Origin: Deltaproteobacteria bacterium
GTDB lineage: Bacteria > Desulfobacterota > Binatia > UBA9968 > JAJDTQ01
DNA length: 55,058 nucleotides
Assembly (NCBI GenBank): GCA_028818755.1
Contig: JAPPNF010000030.1
Location: 1-55,058 of the forward strand
Direction: 5' to 3'
Shown here: positions 16,187 to 23,798 of the stretch, in pieces
Layout of the letters: every line of letters begins with the position of its first letter
How positions within the stretch are numbered: the stretch's first letter is position 1
Notes under the pieces: model-generated
Databases searched by the model: none
Told to the model about the DNA's origin: nothing
The model's input: only the letters and a program-made list of their open reading frames with translations
Translations under genes and position numbers: made by a program

Positions 16187-17314
16187 TCAGTGTCCGGTCT
16201 CGGTGCGGCGTCCGTAGACGTAGAGATCGGCAACCAGAAAGTTGACGATGCTGCCGAGGCTGACGCCGCAAAAGAACGCCAGCAGGCGGTGGCGGTCGAA
16301 GAGGTCCACGTAGCTCGTAAGCAGGGCGTAGCTGCCGACGTTCACCGCGAGGCCCACGAGGCTGCTCGCCGTAAACTTGGCCAGCTGGCCCAGGTGAGGC
16401 TGCCGCGCCCGTTCGCTGAAGGTCAGGCCACGGTTGAGTGCCCAGTTCCAACCCACGGCGGGCCAGAAGGAAAGGAAGCGGGCCAAGCGGTGCTCGATGC
16501 CGGCCCACTGGAGGCCGAGATAGCAGGCGAGGTCGACGACGAGCCCGCTGGCGCCCACCGCGCTGAAGAAAGGGACGCGGGCCAGGCTGCCGAACTTGTG
16601 GTTGTAAAGGCGGGAGAGGTGGCGCACGAAGCGGATCTGCTGACGCCAGTTCATTTTGCTGAGGCCCACGCTGCGGTCGCGGAAATCGATGGAGACCTCC
16701 CGCACCCGCAACCGTCCGCGTACCATGAGCTCCAGCGCGATCTTGTAGCCCATGGGCCGGAGGGTTCGGAGATCGGGTAGCGCGCTGCGGCGGGTGGCGA
16801 AGAACCCCGCCATGGGGTCGGCGCACTTCACCAGAGGGCGCGCCAGCCAGGTCGCCAGCCGCGAGTTCAGCACGCGGTAGAGGCTCCAGGAGCTGTCCAC
16901 ACTACCGCCCGGGGCATAGCGGCTGCCGATGACCATGTCGCAACCGCCGTCGAGGGCGGCCAGCAAGTCGACGATGCGCTCGGGGGGATGCGACAGGTCC
17001 GCGTCCATCACCACCAGCCGGTCGAAGCGGCTCAGCCGGATCCCCTCGATGACCGCCAGCGACAGATCCCGGGGCGGCTCGCGGCGGACCACCATGCGCA
17101 CCGGCAGGCGCCGCGAGAGCTCCGAGACCACGGCCTCGCTGCCGTCGCCGGAATCGTCGTCCACCAGCAACAGCTCCCATTCGAGACCGGTTCCGGACAG
17201 CGCCGCGTCGATGCGTTCCGCCAGCGGCGCGATGTTTGCCGCCTCGCGGAACGTCGGCACGACGATGGAGACATTGCGGTCGGCGGTCTCGGGGGCAGGG
17301 GACGTGTTCGGCAT
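16187..17314 (-). CDS. Dolichol-phosphate-mannose synthase-like GT2 fused to a GtrA membrane domain
   Basis: 375-aa protein with two domains. Residues about 15-235 are a family 2 glycosyltransferase (VSIVVPTFREAANI, LLVDDDSGDGS, the DAD metal motif in VVMDADLSHPPE, and MVIGSRYAPGG). Residues about 245-370 are a GtrA-type four-helix membrane domain (FFSAVGASGLVVDLACYLGL, then VGWNWALNRGLTFSER). Such fusions transfer a sugar from a nucleotide donor to a polyprenyl phosphate and may help flip it. ATG at 17314 is chosen with GGA eight bases upstream; a GTG at 17332 is an alternative. It converges with the mannose-1-phosphate guanylyltransferase gene, 17 bp apart. Confidence 0.85.
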   Translation of the reverse strand: MPNTSPAPETADRNVSIVVPTFREAANIAPLAERIDAALSGTGLEWELLLVDDDSGDGSEAVVSELSRRLPVRMVVRREPPRDLSLAVIEGIRLSRFDRLVVMDADLSHPPERIVDLLAALDGGCDMVIGSRYAPGGSVDSSWSLYRVLNSRLATWLARPLVKCADPMAGFFATRRSALPDLRTLRPMGYKIALELMVRGRLRVREVSIDFRDRSVGLSKMNWRQQIRFVRHLSRLYNHKFGSLARVPFFSAVGASGLVVDLACYLGLQWAGIEHRLARFLSFWPAVGWNWALNRGLTFSERARQPHLGQLAKFTASSLVGLAVNVGSYALLTSYVDLFDRHRLLAFFCGVSLGSIVNFLVADLYVYGRRTETGH

Positions 17315-17348
17315 GTTTTCGTCCAGGCACACAGGGTAGCATTACGTG

Positions 17349-18287
17349 CTAGTTCTCAATAGTGCCCGGGGTGGACGCGCCGCGGCGGGTGGCCAGTTCG
17401 GCGTAGCAGTAGGCTAGGGCCAGCCCGCGGTAGGGCCGCCAGCGTTCGGCGAAGGCGCGCATCTCGTCTTCGGTGGCCTTGCCGGTCCTGCCCAACAGGC
17501 CCTGAGCCACGTACTTGACCACTCCCAGGTCGCCGGCGGGGAACGTGTCCGGACGCGCCAGTCCGCGCATCAGCGCGATCTCGGCCGACCAGCGGCCGAT
17601 GCCCTTTATGGCGGTCAAACGCTCGACGACCTGTTCGTCCGGCAGCGCAGACAGCCCGCGGAGCGTGACATCGGAGGCGAAGGCCTCGCCCAGCCGGACC
17701 AGCGTGCCCGCCTTGGCGTTGCTCAGCCGGAAGCCGCGCATGGACTCTAGGGTCTGCCCGGCGAACCGGCGCGGCTCGGGAAACGCGTGGTAGGTGCGCC
17801 CCTGTCGGCGCCACCTGCGGCCGAAGCTTTCGACGAGCGCCTTCTTGATGGAGTACGCAAACGTCAGGTTGACCTGCTGGGACAGGACCGCGGTGACCAG
17901 CGCCTCGAACAGCGTCGGACTGCCCGTGACCCGCAGCCCGCGGAACCGGCTCACCATCGGCGCCAGCAGCCCGTCCCCGCGCGCCATGCGGTAGAACGGC
18001 CGGAGGTCGAGGTCCGTGCACAGGACGTGGCGGAGCTGCGCCGCGAACCCGGCGAGCTTGAGGGGAGCTCTGGAGGGACTGTGCAAGACCACGGCCAGCC
18101 GCGGCTTGGCCACCGTCCCGGCGTTGGTCACCGTGGCCAACGCGAGCTGCCGGCCGTCCGCCAGGAGGCGCCGATATTGACCGTCCTCCACGAGGTCGAC
18201 GCTCTCGCTCGCGAAACGCATGAAGCGCGCGACGGTGAAGTCGAACGAATACGGCGCCCGCGGGATGATCTCGAACGAGTGCGTCAC
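17349..18287 (-). CDS. DNA-3-methyladenine glycosylase II (AlkA-like, HhH-GPD)
   Basis: 312-aa DNA glycosylase that removes alkylated bases. The C-terminal two-thirds carries the helix-hairpin-helix-GPD core: LTAIKGIGRWSAEIALMRGL followed by DTFPAGDLGV, whose Asp is the expected catalytic residue. FEALVTAVLSQQVNLTFA is the preceding conserved helix. The N-terminal part (about residues 1-100) resembles the AlkA N-terminal beta domain. A second alkylation-damage glycosylase of the unrelated Tag type lies at 28651, so this cell has both pathways within 11 kb. It is followed on the same strand by the GT2-GtrA gene. Confidence 0.85.
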   Translation of the reverse strand: MTHSFEIIPRAPYSFDFTVARFMRFASESVDLVEDGQYRRLLADGRQLALATVTNAGTVAKPRLAVVLHSPSRAPLKLAGFAAQLRHVLCTDLDLRPFYRMARGDGLLAPMVSRFRGLRVTGSPTLFEALVTAVLSQQVNLTFAYSIKKALVESFGRRWRRQGRTYHAFPEPRRFAGQTLESMRGFRLSNAKAGTLVRLGEAFASDVTLRGLSALPDEQVVERLTAIKGIGRWSAEIALMRGLARPDTFPAGDLGVVKYVAQGLLGRTGKATEDEMRAFAERWRPYRGLALAYCYAELATRRGASTPGTIEN

Positions 18288-18341
18288 GGGAGAGGCTTCG
18301 CGACAACTCCGCTTTGGCCTGTCGGAGCAGAACCCTGCATG

Positions 18342-18525
18342 TAGTGTGGTGTCTGGTTAATTCGCAGCATAATCTGCGGGTCTTTTTCGTCGTCGGCTGC
18401 GTTGCTCTTCCTCGCGTGGTACCCGCCCTGGGGCGACCTACGGTCGCCCCCACTCGTCATCGCGCCTTGCTGACGACAAAAAATCCTCCGCATCTTATGC
18501 TGCGAATTAACCAGACACCACACTA
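18342..18525. repeat. Palindromic MITE-like element, copy A
   Basis: 184-bp element bounded by a perfect 31-bp inverted repeat (18342-18372 and 18495-18525, ends TAGTGTGG / CCACACTA). The inner flanks continue to pair imperfectly, and the centre holds a 9-bp hairpin GGGGCGACC-TAC-GGTCGCCCC (18430-18450). No open reading frame of its own. Two relatives are at 30517-30700 and 43857-44019; their cores are nearly identical but the arms differ. It fills most of the 261-bp gap between the start of the AlkA-like gene and the end of the RES toxin gene. Confidence 0.9.
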
Positions 18526-18548
18526 GTCGTTCCGTCCACGGACCAGGG

Positions 18549-19061
18549 TTACGATCCCGGTTCGCCTGATAGGCGGCCTTCGTCGTCGATCAGAGTGACG
18601 CGGCTTGGCAGGTCCTTGCCCCAATTCCACAGCACCAGGTTGAACTCTTGGGCACCGGCTCCGGCAGCGAAGCTTCGGACGAACATTCCGACATAGCCGT
18701 CCGCCATCAACCGGTCAGCCAGCGCCTGCGACGAGGGGGTCGTGCCCTCGAGCATTTCCGCCTCCCAGGAGGGACAAGCGAGTTCTGAATCGGCCACCCC
18801 GAGGGCCGCGCGTTGGGCGTCATCGCGCGCGTCGAAAATAGGTTCCGAATCGACCTCATAGGCGCAGAGCGTTATGGGCTGCATGGTTCGGCCCAGCGGC
18901 TGTGCCTCGCGTAGGGCAGTCAACGGCGTGAGGGACGTGTAGAGCGCCGGGACTCCGCGCCGGTTGAAACGCCCTCCATGGCGCCTTGCGCCGTCACCGG
19001 ACAGTGGCGACCAGGACCATTGAGGATTGTGAGCGCGGTACACGATCCCTCTAAAACGCAT
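18549..19061 (-). CDS. RES-domain toxin (NAD+-degrading family)
   Basis: 170-aa RES domain protein, the toxin of RES-Xre toxin-antitoxin systems that deplete NAD+. It begins MRFRGIVYRAHNPQWSWSPL, and GGRFNRRGVPALYTS supplies the conserved Arg and Tyr of the RES fold; LREAQPLGR contains the third conserved acidic position. Later YVGMFVRSFAAGAG resembles the region containing the conserved Ser. The ATG at 19061 is chosen because family similarity starts there; it is 14 bp after the antitoxin stop. The order antitoxin-toxin and close spacing are typical. Confidence 0.85.
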   Translation of the reverse strand: MRFRGIVYRAHNPQWSWSPLSGDGARRHGGRFNRRGVPALYTSLTPLTALREAQPLGRTMQPITLCAYEVDSEPIFDARDDAQRAALGVADSELACPSWEAEMLEGTTPSSQALADRLMADGYVGMFVRSFAAGAGAQEFNLVLWNWGKDLPSRVTLIDDEGRLSGEPGS

Positions 19062-19075
19062 CGAGTCGGCAGTGA

Positions 19076-19426
19076 TCAGGCGTATCCGCCAGCCATGACC
19101 CGGTTCAGATAGGCGTGCACGTGATCCGCTTTGCCTTGGCGCAGCAAGAGATCGGGAGTGGCACCGCCGAACCCTGGCAGCGGCTCGGAACGGAACCAAG
19201 CGTAAGCCGCGAGGGTCGAGCCGGTTTCGGTCTCGACCCGGTTCAGTATCTCCAACATCTGGCGCAGACGAACTTGGGTCTTGCGCCCCCGGATTCTCGA
19301 CGCTCGTGAGAACGCGTCCTTGCCAAGCCCCAAAGTCCCGGCGATCTCCGATTTGGTGGTACGGAGCGCGGATGCGATGAGGACCGGCGAGAACACCTCA
19401 TCCTTGACAAATTCGTGGAACAGCAT
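19076..19426 (-). CDS. Xre/MbcA/ParS-type antitoxin of the RES toxin
   Basis: 116-aa antitoxin. The N-terminal half holds a helix-turn-helix (SALRTTKSEIAGTLGLGKDAFSR). The C-terminal half is the MbcA/ParS toxin-binding domain, with the typical ending PLPGFGGATPDLLLRQGKAD then VHAYLNRVMAGGYA. In studied homologues the complex represses its own promoter and the C-terminal tail inserts into the toxin active site. A promoter is visible just upstream. It forms one operon with the RES gene. Confidence 0.85.
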   Translation of the reverse strand: MLFHEFVKDEVFSPVLIASALRTTKSEIAGTLGLGKDAFSRASRIRGRKTQVRLRQMLEILNRVETETGSTLAAYAWFRSEPLPGFGGATPDLLLRQGKADHVHAYLNRVMAGGYA

Positions 19427-19451
19427 AGCGGAACCACATAGTTTTACACTT

Positions 19452-19481
19452 ATTCTAGCGTAATTTTAGATGTGTTTGCAA
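19452..19481 (-). promoter_or_regulatory. Sigma-70 promoter candidate for the antitoxin-toxin operon
   Basis: Minus-strand TTGCAA (19476-19481) and TAGAAT (19452-19457, five of six matches to the -10 consensus) with an 18-bp spacer, 26 bp upstream of the antitoxin start. The region is AT-rich compared with its surroundings. Confidence 0.55.
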
Positions 19482-19557
19482 GGCAAGGACACTTCATTAT
19501 CGCCAATCGAGGGCCGTGGAACTTGATGGAGTCGAGAATTGATTCCCCGACGAGGTT

Positions 19558-20433
19558 CTACGGCCTCCCCGGATCCTCGTAGTAGTGCTGGTAGTACCAG
19601 TCCGCGATCTCCCCTCCGGTGGTCAGCCAGACGCCGTCGTGGGAGCGGATGTACTCCAGCGCGAGGTCGAAGTACTTGATGCGCAGGGGGACGCCGATGA
19701 TGAAGGGGTGGAGCGGCAGGCACATGACCGTGCCGCTCCGTTCGCCGTCCCGGTAGAGCACGTCGAACTGGTCGCAGACCTGCTGCAGGTACTCCCTGGG
19801 AGTGTAGTTCGAGCGCAGGAAGAAGTTGATGTCGTTGAGCCCCTGCTCGTAGGGCACGACGATCATTCGGCCGGTATGCACCCGCATGGGGACGGGCTGG
19901 TCGTCGAAGCCCCAGTCACAGAGGTAGTCGAAGCCCACGCTGGCCAGGTGGTCCGGGGTGTCGAAGGTTTCCGCGAGCGCCGGTCCCAGCCAGCCCCGCG
20001 GCGCCTTGCCGGTGGCCTGGGCGATCTCTTCGCGCACCTGCCGTATGACGGAGCGCTCTTCGGCGGCCGGATAGGCGGTCAGGGGCAGGTTGTTGGTGAT
20101 GCCGTGACCCAGCCATTCCCAGTCCCGCTTGACGCCCTCGTCGATGATCTCCCGGTGGTGGATGCAACACTCGGAGTTCAACTGGGCGCTGGCCCGGATA
20201 CCGTGCTTGTCGAGCACCTCCATCATCCTGAAGACACCCACCCGCGCGCCGTAGTCGCGTTGCGAATAGCCGCGCACGTCCGGCACCCGTGAGGCGCCGA
20301 AATTCGGGATCGGCTGGTCGATGTGGAAATATTCGATGTTGGGGCTCACCCAGACGGCGATCCTGGCGTCATTGGCCCACCTGATCCTGGGCCGGGTCGT
20401 GATGGGCTGATAGTCGTAACGGCGGTTCTCCAT
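19558..20433 (-). CDS. Polysaccharide-deacetylase-fold protein, PuuE/allantoinase-like, paralogue 1
   Basis: 291-aa NodB-fold protein. It has the pattern of PuuE-type (cofactor-free allantoinase-like) and related deacetylases: VWVSPNIEYFHIDQ, RDYGARVGVFRMMEVLDKHG, EWLGHGITNN and GWLGPALAET, ending GGEIADWYY. The TFDD metal motif of true polysaccharide deacetylases is absent, so the usual Asp-His-His metal site is not evident. There is no signal peptide, suggesting a cytoplasmic hydrolase acting on C-N bonds rather than on polysaccharides (inference). A paralogue lies at 22691-23587. Confidence 0.75.
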   Translation of the reverse strand: MENRRYDYQPITTRPRIRWANDARIAVWVSPNIEYFHIDQPIPNFGASRVPDVRGYSQRDYGARVGVFRMMEVLDKHGIRASAQLNSECCIHHREIIDEGVKRDWEWLGHGITNNLPLTAYPAAEERSVIRQVREEIAQATGKAPRGWLGPALAETFDTPDHLASVGFDYLCDWGFDDQPVPMRVHTGRMIVVPYEQGLNDINFFLRSNYTPREYLQQVCDQFDVLYRDGERSGTVMCLPLHPFIIGVPLRIKYFDLALEYIRSHDGVWLTTGGEIADWYYQHYYEDPGRP

Positions 20434-20604
20434 TTCATGTCCTCGTGAATGACGGTGCTCTCTGCAATCGATCTCCGCCCGCTCGGACAGGCTCCTAGCA
20501 CGGTTGGTTCCGACTGTCCACGACACCGCGTCGCAGCGCCGGTTAGCAATGCCTGCCGGTTCGCGTTAGAGGATTAGGACATCAAGACGCGGAGCGGAGC
20601 AGGT

Positions 20605-21735
20605 ATGGCCATACTGAAAACGGCTTTGTGTGACGTGCTCGACATCGAGCACCCGATCATCCAGGCGGGCATGGGCTGGGACAGCCGCGGCTCCACGACC
20701 CCGCCGAAGCTGGTGGCGGCGGTGTCCAACGGGGGCGGTCTCGGGGTCATCGGCGGCAGCCCGCTCCAGCCGGAGTTCATACGCGAGCGCATCCGCGCGA
20801 CCCGTGAGCTGACGGACCGGCCCTTCGGGGTCGACATCACGCTGCCGCGGCTTGCGCAGACGCCTTACGCCGACGTGGGCAATGTTCGGGAGTTCCTGGA
20901 GCACACCCATCCCGATCACGTGGCCTTCGTGCGCGACGCCATCGAGGAGTTCGGACTGGAGACCCAGGGCCCGGACCCGTGGTCCAAGGTCAAGACGCCC
21001 GACATGGTGCAGCGGCAGTTGGACGTGATCCTGGAGGAGGGCGTCCGAGTGCTGGCGGTGGGCCTTGGCGACACCAAGGAGGTGATGCCGCTGGCCCACG
21101 AACGGGGCATGAAGGTGCTGGCGCTGTGCGGCAACGTGAAGCAGGCGGTGGGTCACGCCGCCAATGGCGTCGACGTGATCATCGCCCAGGGCTACGAGGC
21201 CGGCGGCCACACCGGCAGGATCGCCAACTTCCCGCTGATACCGCAGGTGGTGGACGCGGTGCGGCCGACGCCGGTCGTGGTGGCCGGCGGGATCGCCGAC
21301 GGCCGAGGTCTTGCGGCCGCGCTGAGCCTCGGCGCCGTAGGAGTGTGGTGCGGCACGGTGTTCCTGGCCAGCGCCGAGAGCGAGATCCACGCCGACTACA
21401 AGAGCCAGCTCATCCAGGGGCGGACCGAAGACTTCGTCCTCGACCGCTATCCCAGCGGCAAGCCCAGCCGCCACTATCGCAGCCCGGTGATCCGCAAGTG
21501 GGAAGAATCGGGCCTGCAGGCGCTGGAGATGCCGTTCCAGGGCGTGCTCAACGACCAGTTCCGGGTGGCCGCGGAGAGCGGCGAGCAGGTGAACGTCATG
21601 AGTGTGCCCGGCGGACAGATCGCCGGTCTGCTCGGAGAGAAGGACGTGCGGCCGGCCGCCGAGATCGTCGAGACCATGGTGCGGCAGGCGGCGGAGGTGC
21701 TGAAGGCGGCCGCCGACCTGACTGCGGGTGATTGA
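20605..21735 (+). CDS. Nitronate monooxygenase / 2-nitropropane dioxygenase family flavoprotein
   Basis: 376-aa TIM-barrel FMN enzyme. Motifs: IEHPIIQAGMGWDSRG at the N-terminus, VDVIIAQGYEAGGHTGR with the active-site His in the GGHTG block, and PVVVAGGIADGRGLAAALSLGAVGVWCGT, which forms the FMN phosphate site. The family oxidises nitroalkanes or acts as an enoyl reductase; which one applies cannot be said. GGAGCAGGT precedes the ATG. It is divergent from deacetylase paralogue 1 and convergent with the crotonase gene. Confidence 0.85.
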   Translation: MAILKTALCDVLDIEHPIIQAGMGWDSRGSTTPPKLVAAVSNGGGLGVIGGSPLQPEFIRERIRATRELTDRPFGVDITLPRLAQTPYADVGNVREFLEHTHPDHVAFVRDAIEEFGLETQGPDPWSKVKTPDMVQRQLDVILEEGVRVLAVGLGDTKEVMPLAHERGMKVLALCGNVKQAVGHAANGVDVIIAQGYEAGGHTGRIANFPLIPQVVDAVRPTPVVVAGGIADGRGLAAALSLGAVGVWCGTVFLASAESEIHADYKSQLIQGRTEDFVLDRYPSGKPSRHYRSPVIRKWEESGLQALEMPFQGVLNDQFRVAAESGEQVNVMSVPGGQIAGLLGEKDVRPAAEIVETMVRQAAEVLKAAADLTAGD

Positions 21736-21771
21736 ACGCAACCAGGAGCCCGTGCGACTGAAGCAGGGTGG

Positions 21772-21876
21772 CGTCCTTCGACTTCGCTTCGCTACGCTCA
21801 GGACGAACGGTTTGGAAACCCTGGGTTCCGTTCGTCCTGAGCGTAGCGAAGCGTCAGCGGAGCGAAGTCGAAGGAT
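21772..21876. repeat. Inverted pair of family-1 REP units
   Basis: Unit 21772-21810 is followed after a short spacer by an inverted unit 21829-21876 that contains a partial internal duplication (AGCGTAGCGAAGCG, then CAGCGGAGCGAAG). It lies between the convergent nitronate monooxygenase and crotonase genes and could fold into one long hairpin serving as a two-way terminator. Confidence 0.85.
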
Positions 21877-21881
21877 GCCGT

Positions 21882-22694
21882 CTAGCTGTCGGAGCGCCGG
21901 TAGGTCGTGTTGGTGCCGCCGCTCTGGGAGCGGAGATACTCATCCACGTCCGAGAACGAGTCCATCATCAACTGCTGGCGCGCGGCCACGAGTTGGTCCG
22001 TGCGCAGGGCCTGCGACAGGGGGAGGTCCTTGCCCACCTGCACCGCGATCTTGGCACAGGCCAGCGCGGCGGGATGGCGCGTGCCGATTTCTCTGGCGAG
22101 GCGGAGGGTCACTTCCTCCAGCTCGGCCTCGGGCACCGACGCCGACACCAGCCCGAAACGGTCTGCCTCGGTCCCCGAGAAGTTCCGGCCGCTGAAGTGC
22201 ATGATCGCCGCCTTCTTGGCCGGGATCCCGGTGTGGTACAAGGAGCTGAGCGCCATCTGCCCGAAACTGCCGCGCAGGATCTCGGGCATGCCGATCTTGG
22301 CGGTATCCGCGGCAAGAGCGATGTCATGGGCGGTCATGAGCGCCATACCGCCCCCCAGGCAGTGGCCGTGCACCTGGGCGATGGTGACCTTGGGGTAGTT
22401 CCGGAAACTCTCGTAGAACATGAGGTTTGGGTGGGAACGGTCCCAATCCCGCGGCGGTTCATTGTGGAGCGTGCGCAGGTCGCGCAGGTCCGCCCCGGCG
22501 CAGTAGCACGGTCCGTTGCCCCGCGTGATGACGACGCGGACCTCGGGGTCGGCCCGGACCGTCTCGAGGGCGTCGAGGATCTCGGCAGTCAGCACGCGGT
22601 TGAGGGCGTTGCGCTTCTCGGGCCGGTTGAAGCTGAGGCGCGCCACGCCGTCGGCGGGCCGTTCCAGCGCCAGGCTCGACCACTCCGTCGTCAT
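21882..22694 (-). CDS. Enoyl-CoA hydratase/isomerase (crotonase) family protein
   Basis: 270-aa crotonase-fold protein. RPEKRNALNRVLTAEIL and CYCAGADLRDL form the CoA-binding and oxyanion-hole blocks, and HGHCLGGGMALMTAHDIALA with IGMPEI is the catalytic region. The first catalytic Glu of rat enoyl-CoA hydratase (position after GGGC) is replaced (GGGMAL), while the second Glu in MPEI is kept. It may therefore be an isomerase or another crotonase reaction rather than a true hydratase. Its start overlaps the stop of deacetylase paralogue 2 by 4 bp (ATGA), so the two are translationally coupled. Confidence 0.85.
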   Translation of the reverse strand: MTTEWSSLALERPADGVARLSFNRPEKRNALNRVLTAEILDALETVRADPEVRVVITRGNGPCYCAGADLRDLRTLHNEPPRDWDRSHPNLMFYESFRNYPKVTIAQVHGHCLGGGMALMTAHDIALAADTAKIGMPEILRGSFGQMALSSLYHTGIPAKKAAIMHFSGRNFSGTEADRFGLVSASVPEAELEEVTLRLAREIGTRHPAALACAKIAVQVGKDLPLSQALRTDQLVAARQQLMMDSFSDVDEYLRSQSGGTNTTYRRSDS

Positions 22695-23587
22695 TCGCCT
22701 TCTCCCGGCTCGTCATCCAACCGGTCCGGAGCCTTGTAGTACTTCTGATAGTACCAGTCCGCGATCTCGCCGGCGGTGGTCTTCCAGACGCCGTCGTGGG
22801 AGCAGATGTAGTCCAGGGCGCGGTCCAGGGCGCCGATGCGGAAGGGCATGGCGGTGACGTACGGGTGCAGAGGGATACACATCACCCGGCCGCCGTTCTC
22901 GCCCTCCCGGTAGAGCGTATCGAACTGGTCGCAGACGATCCGGTAATAGTCCGCCGGCGTGTGGTTGGCGTGGACGAACATCGAGATGTCGTTGATGCCC
23001 TGCTGGTACGGGACCGTGATCATGCGGCCGGCCTTGACCCGCATGGGCACCGGCTGGTCGTCGCAGCCCCAGTCGCACACGTACTCGAACCCTTCCGCGG
23101 CGAGGACGTCCGGCGTGTCATAGGTCTCCGAGAGCCCCGGTCCCAGCCAGCCCTTGGGCGCCTTGCCGGTGGCGTGGGTGATGATGTCGCGGACTTCGCG
23201 TATGACCTTGCGTTGCTTCTTGGCCTTGTAGGCGTTCATGCGCGTGTTGTTGTTCATGCCGTGGCCCAGCCACTCCCAGGAACGCTTGTTGCCTTCCTCG
23301 ATGATGGCCGGGTGCTGGCCGCACACCTCGGCGTTGAGCAGCACGCTGGCGCGCATGCCGTAGCGGTCGAACACCTCCATCATGCGGAACACGCCCACCC
23401 GCGAACCGTAGTCCCTCAGGGTGTAGGACTGCACGTCCGGCAGCGGCTCGGGGACCCTCGGCAGCGACTTGTCGATGTGGAAGCACTCGATGTTCGGGCC
23501 CAGCCAGAGCGCCACCCGCGCTCCACCCGGCCATTTCAGCCGCGGCCGGTGGATGATCGGACTGTAGTCGTAACGTGTGCTGAACAT
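22691..23587 (-). CDS. Polysaccharide-deacetylase-fold protein, PuuE/allantoinase-like, paralogue 2
   Basis: 298-aa paralogue of the gene at 19558-20433. It shares LWLGPNIECFHIDKS, LRDYGSRVGVFRMMEVFDRYG, EWLGHGMNNN, KAPKGWLGPGLSETYDTPD and the AGEIADWYYQKYYKAPDR ending. As in paralogue 1, the TFDD motif is missing. The start is placed at the ATG at 23587 because GGAGG lies 8 bp upstream of it; the ATG six bases earlier leaves only 2 bp. It is coupled to a crotonase gene. Together the pair suggests degradation of a nitrogen-containing or amide-linked compound, which is inference. Confidence 0.75.
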   Translation of the reverse strand: MFSTRYDYSPIIHRPRLKWPGGARVALWLGPNIECFHIDKSLPRVPEPLPDVQSYTLRDYGSRVGVFRMMEVFDRYGMRASVLLNAEVCGQHPAIIEEGNKRSWEWLGHGMNNNTRMNAYKAKKQRKVIREVRDIITHATGKAPKGWLGPGLSETYDTPDVLAAEGFEYVCDWGCDDQPVPMRVKAGRMITVPYQQGINDISMFVHANHTPADYYRIVCDQFDTLYREGENGGRVMCIPLHPYVTAMPFRIGALDRALDYICSHDGVWKTTAGEIADWYYQKYYKAPDRLDDEPGEGE

Positions 23588-23798
23588 CGGCATTGCCTCC
23601 GTGCGCGGTTTACGGTTGTCCGTGTGGATGGTCTACCAGATCGCATCGCGGGTGGCGAGAGGGGATTTCGGGCGCGTCCGCGCTGTTGCCGACAACCCGA
23701 TGTAGGGTGTAGCATTTCTGTATCCCGTCTCTCCGGTGGAACCGGGGGCCGTCTAATTGAGTGACACATCCTGCGGTCGCCAACGGGGAAAGAGCGCG

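Noticed and set aside
18342..18525. Palindromic element read as a small protein gene (short frames on both strands)
   Set aside because: The frames arise from the inverted repeat and the copies do not keep a common reading frame; copy C has lost about 23 bp of the core.
21772..21876. Repeated units considered as a CRISPR array
   Set aside because: Only two units in inverted orientation, no regular spacers and no cas genes; the same units are scattered through the window.
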